Source: Streptomyces sp. NRRL F-525
GTDB lineage: Bacteria; Actinomycetota; Actinomycetes; Streptomycetales; Streptomycetaceae
Direction: 5' to 3'
Assembly (NCBI RefSeq): GCF_000716605.1
Contig: NZ_JNXE01000022.1
Coordinates: forward strand, 62,001-126,000
DNA: 64,000 nt
Below are positions 61,002-64,000 of this stretch, piece by piece (the stretch's first letter is position 1; the number at the start of each line of letters is the position of its first letter). The notes under the pieces were generated by a model, which searched no databases, was not told the DNA's origin, and saw nothing but the letters and a program-made list of their open reading frames with translations. The position numbers and the translations under genes are program-made.

Positions 61002-64000
61002 TCAGCTCGCTGGGGCCAGGACCAGCAGCGCCGTGCCCGCTTCCACCTGGTCGCCGGGCCTGGCCAGGATTTCCGTGACTATGCCGGCCATGGGCGCGTG
61101 CACCCTGGACTCCATCTTCATCGCCTCCAGGGCCAGCAGGGGTTGGCCTGCCGTCACCTCGTCGCCCGGCTCCACGTTCAACTGCCAGACGGACGCGGCG
61201 AATTCGGCCTCCACCAGGCGCCCGCCCGCCGGGACCGTCACCTCGGCCTGCGGTGGGGCCGGGGCGGCAGCCGCCTCCGCCCGGGTGAACTCGCCTGCCG
61301 CTTCCCAGGCATCGCGTTCCGCGCCGAACGCGGTTTGCTGGCGGGACCTGAACTCCGCGATGGACTCGGCGTGTTCGGCGAGGAACGCCTCGTACTCGGC
61401 GAGGGAGAACGTGCCCTCCTCGATGCGCGGGACGAAGCGGCCGGAGGTGATGTCGGCCCGGAGTTCGAGGAGTTCGTCCGGTTCCACCGGGTACCACTTG
61501 ATGCGGTCGAAGAAGCGGAGGAGCCAGGGGGAGCCTTGCTCGAACGCGCCGCGTTGCTGCCACCCCGACCAGACCTGGGTCGTCCTGCCCACGAACTGGT
61601 AGCCGCCGGGGCCCTCCATGCCGTAGATGCAGAGGTATGCCCCGCCGATACCGACCGAGTTCTCGGCGGTCCAGGTGCGGGCCGGGTTGTATTTCGTCGT
61701 CACCAGGCGATGGCGGGGGTCCAACGGGGTGGCCACGGGCGCGCCCAAGTAGACGTCTCCCAGGCCCAGTACGAGGTATTCCGCGTCGAAGACCGTGCCG
61801 TAGACGTCCTCGACCGAGTCCAGGCCGTTGACGCGGCGGATGAACTCGATGTTCCAGGGGCACCAGGGCGCGTCGTCGCGGACGCCGGCCATGTAGCGGG
61901 CGATGGCCTCGCGGGTCGCCGGGTCGTCCCAGGAGAGGGGGAGGTGGACCGTGCGGGAGGGGACGATCAGTTGGTCCGTGGGTGGGAGTGCTGCCGCTAT
62001 CTCCCTTACGGAGGTGAGGAGTTGGGATTGGGCGAGGCGGGTCGGGTCCGTCTGGATCTGGAGCGAGCGGATGCCCGGGGTGAGGTCCGTGACGCCCTCG
62101 AAGTCGGCCTCCGCTATCGCCTCCATCAGGGCGTGGACCCGCATGCGCTGCGCCAAGTCCAGCTGCATGGGGCCGAATTCGACGAGGAGGTTGTCGTCGC
62201 CGCTGCGGCGGAAGGTGACGTCTCCGTCCCTGGCCAGGATTCCGCCGTCCACTATGGCGGGGCGGGGTGAGCCGTCGACGTTCACCGGGGCGAAGCGGAC
62301 CGTGTCGCCGGGCCTGAACTGGCCCAGTTTCCAGCGCTCTTGGCTGATGACCGTCGCCGGGCAGACGAAGCCGCCGAGGGACGGGCCGTCGGGGCCGAGC
62401 AGGACCGGCATGTCGCCTGTGTAGTCGACGGCGCCCACCGAGTACGGGGTGTCGTGGATGTTGGACGGGTGCAGGCCCGCCTCGCCGCCGTCGGTGCGGG
62501 CCCAGCGGGGTTTCGGGCCGACCAGGCGGACGCCCGTGCGGGCCGAGTTGAAGTGGACCTTCCAGTCGGCCGCGTAGAAGTCGCGGATGTCGTCCTCGGT
62601 GAAGAACTCCGGTGCCGCGTGCGGGCCTTCGACCGCTGCCACGTCCCATACGGCGGCGAAAGCCGGGCGGTCGGCGGTGGGTACGGGTGTGCCCTCGGCG
62701 ACCGTGCCGCCGTGCAGGACGTCACCGGTGCGCAGGGCTCGGCCGCCGTGGCCGCCGAAGCGGCCCAGGGTGAAGGTGCTCGCGCTGCCGAGGAAGGCGG
62801 GGACGTCCAGGCCGCCTGCGACCAACACGTAGGTACGCAGGCCGTGTTCGGCCGGGGTGCCGATCTCCAGGGTCGCGCCCGCCGGTACCGTCACCGGTTC
62901 CCACTGCGGGACCGGGGTGTTGTCGATCGTCACCGGTGCCGGGGCGCCCGTCACGCACACCGTGGTGGCGTGGGTGAACCTCAACGTCGGTCCCTGGAGG
63001 GTGCATTCGAGGCCGGGGGTGCCCTCCTCGTTGCCGAGCGCGCGGTTGCCGAGGCGGAAGGAGAGGTCGTCCATCGGGCCGCACGGGGGGACGCCGACCT
63101 GCCAGTAGCCGGTGCGGCCGGGCCAGTCCTGGACCGTGGTGAGGGTGCCGCCGGAGACGATCTCGATGCGGGGGGTGGGGTCCGTGACGGTGGTGAGGGT
63201 TGCCGTGGAGTGGGTGGCCGCGCTGAAGTCCGGCTCCGCCAGGGCCGCCCGGACCAGGCCGAGGTTCGTCTCGATGCCGTCCACTCGGGTGCGGGCCAGT
63301 GCCTCGTCGAGGCGCCTGAGCGCGTGGGCGCGGTCGAGGCCGTAGGCGATGACCTTCGCGAGCATCGGGTCGTACGACGTCGTCACCTCGGTGCCGGTCT
63401 CCACCCAGCCGTCGACGCGTACGCCGTCCGGGAACTCGACCCGGGTCAACAGGCCCGCGCTGGGCCGGTGTTCGCGGGACGGGTCCTCGGCGTAGACGCG
63501 GGCCTCGAAGGCGTGGCCGCGTGGGGAGCCCGGGTCGCGGACGACGTCGGGCTCGCCCTGGGCCAGCCGTAGCATCCAGGCGACCAGGTCGACGCCGTAG
63601 ACCTCCTCGGTGACCGGATGTTCCACCTGGAGACGGGTGTTGACCTCCAGGAAGTAGGCCTCCTCGCGGGTCGCGTCGTAGACGAACTCGACGGTGCCTG
63701 CGGAGCGGTAGCCGACCGAGGCGCACAAGTCGCGGGCTGAGGAGGCCAGTTGGGCGCGGATGTGGTCGGGGAGGCCCGGGGCGGGGGCCTCCTCCACCAC
63801 CTTCTGGTTGCGGCGCTGGAGGGAGCAGTCGCGGTCGCCGAAGGTGACGACCTTGCCCTTGCCGTCGCCGAAGACCTGGACCTCGACGTGGCGGGCGTGT
63901 TCGACGAGGCGTTCCAGGAAGACTCCGGCCGAGGAGAAGGAGGCGGCGGCCACGCGCTGGACCCGTTCCCAGGACTCGGTGAGTTCGGCGGGGGAGTGGC
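61002..64000 (-). CDS. Urea carboxylase (partial, 5' end outside the window)
   Basis: Biotin-dependent enzyme that carboxylates urea to allophanate, using ATP. About 1000 codons are visible. The right-edge part is the C-terminal half of a biotin carboxylase (FLEVNTRLQVEHPVTEEVYG, RVYAEDPSREHRPSAG). Then come the KipA/KipI-like carboxyltransferase halves (VGVPPCGPMDDLSFRLG and DQLIVPSRTVHLPLSWDD), and the biotinyl domain at the end has the lysine in LALEAMKMES. Its order matches single-chain urea carboxylases of about 1200 residues. The start lies beyond the window. Partner of atzF. Confidence 0.94.
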   Translation of the reverse strand, partial: HSPAELTESWERVQRVAAASFSSAGVFLERLVEHARHVEVQVFGDGKGKVVTFGDRDCSLQRRNQKVVEEAPAPGLPDHIRAQLASSARDLCASVGYRSAGTVEFVYDATREEAYFLEVNTRLQVEHPVTEEVYGVDLVAWMLRLAQGEPDVVRDPGSPRGHAFEARVYAEDPSREHRPSAGLLTRVEFPDGVRVDGWVETGTEVTTSYDPMLAKVIAYGLDRAHALRRLDEALARTRVDGIETNLGLVRAALAEPDFSAATHSTATLTTVTDPTPRIEIVSGGTLTTVQDWPGRTGYWQVGVPPCGPMDDLSFRLGNRALGNEEGTPGLECTLQGPTLRFTHATTVCVTGAPAPVTIDNTPVPQWEPVTVPAGATLEIGTPAEHGLRTYVLVAGGLDVPAFLGSASTFTLGRFGGHGGRALRTGDVLHGGTVAEGTPVPTADRPAFAAVWDVAAVEGPHAAPEFFTEDDIRDFYAADWKVHFNSARTGVRLVGPKPRWARTDGGEAGLHPSNIHDTPYSVGAVDYTGDMPVLLGPDGPSLGGFVCPATVISQERWKLGQFRPGDTVRFAPVNVDGSPRPAIVDGGILARDGDVTFRRSGDDNLLVEFGPMQLDLAQRMRVHALMEAIAEADFEGVTDLTPGIRSLQIQTDPTRLAQSQLLTSVREIAAALPPTDQLIVPSRTVHLPLSWDDPATREAIARYMAGVRDDAPWCPWNIEFIRRVNGLDSVEDVYGTVFDAEYLVLGLGDVYLGAPVATPLDPRHRLVTTKYNPARTWTAENSVGIGGAYLCIYGMEGPGGYQFVGRTTQVWSGWQQRGAFEQGSPWLLRFFDRIKWYPVEPDELLELRADITSGRFVPRIEEGTFSLAEYEAFLAEHAESIAEFRSRQQTAFGAERDAWEAAGEFTRAEAAAAPAPPQAEVTVPAGGRLVEAEFAASVWQLNVEPGDEVTAGQPLLALEAMKMESRVHAPMAGIVTEILARPGDQVEAGTALLVLAPAS

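Noticed and set aside
58018..62649. 1543-codon minus-strand frame spanning the helicase end, atzF and urea carboxylase
   Set aside because: Pro/Arg/Gly-rich shadow; crosses three real genes and a repeat element.
1..64000. CRISPR arrays, tRNA or rRNA genes, transposases, prophage genes
   Set aside because: None could be recognised on either strand by reading; short tRNAs could be missed without a dedicated scan.

Overview
The window is a piece of the chromosome of a high-GC actinobacterium, almost certainly a Streptomyces. The evidence is the very high GC with GC-rich third codon positions, the many GTG starts, the mycothiol gene mshC, a Pup-proteasome locus, Tat export genes, the gyl-type glycerol operon with its IclR regulator, and a Streptomyces-type short intergenic repeat present three times. 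There are about 55 protein genes and no tRNA, rRNA, CRISPR array, prophage or insertion sequence that I could see.

Layout. 1-5.7 kb: a CorA-type metal transporter and the conserved actinobacterial block phosphatase - DUF3090 - SCO1664-type kinase-like protein - mshC, facing a PAC2-family gene. 5.9-22 kb: a sulfur-nucleoside and methylthioribose salvage island. On the minus strand lies a BMP-family nucleoside ABC importer, a nucleoside phosphorylase, an MTA/SAH-type deaminase and a GntR regulator. Divergent from it is mtnA, followed by mtnB-mtnC-mtnD on the minus strand and then a ribose-type ABC importer with mtnK on the plus strand. 22-27.3 kb: glpD-glpK-glpF and the IclR regulator gylR. 27.5-35 kb: metH, a HAD hydrolase, an orphan peptide-binding lipoprotein and an orphan response regulator. 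35-40 kb: a RecB-like nuclease, an M50 protease, trmI, a secreted protein and a ferredoxin. 40.5-59.2 kb: the Pup-proteasome locus arc-dop-pup-prcB-prcA-(LacI, MFS)-pafA-(two FKBP)-pafB-pafC, then tatA-tatC and a Ski2-like helicase. 59.2-64 kb: allophanate hydrolase and urea carboxylase, the latter running off the end.

How the parts work together. The salvage island encodes two ways into 5-methylthioribose-1-phosphate. One is import and deamination of methylthioadenosine followed by phosphorolysis; the other is import of methylthioribose followed by MtnK. Both then use the common MtnA-B-C-D path toward methionine, and metH lies 6 kb further on. Each of the two importer operons is preceded by a tiny Arg-Arg...Cys leader peptide of the kind found before sulfur genes, so the island looks controlled by sulfur or cysteine supply.

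The second theme is DNA damage. The window carries pafB and pafC, whose products in mycobacteria activate promoters with a TTGTCRGTG-N8-TAnnnT core. I find four such sites with identical spacing: before the helicase, the RecB-like nuclease, pup and tatA. Several genes (mshC, trmI, pafA, the small membrane gene at 54.5 kb, one leader peptide) appear to be leaderless, with the start codon six bases after a -10 hexamer.
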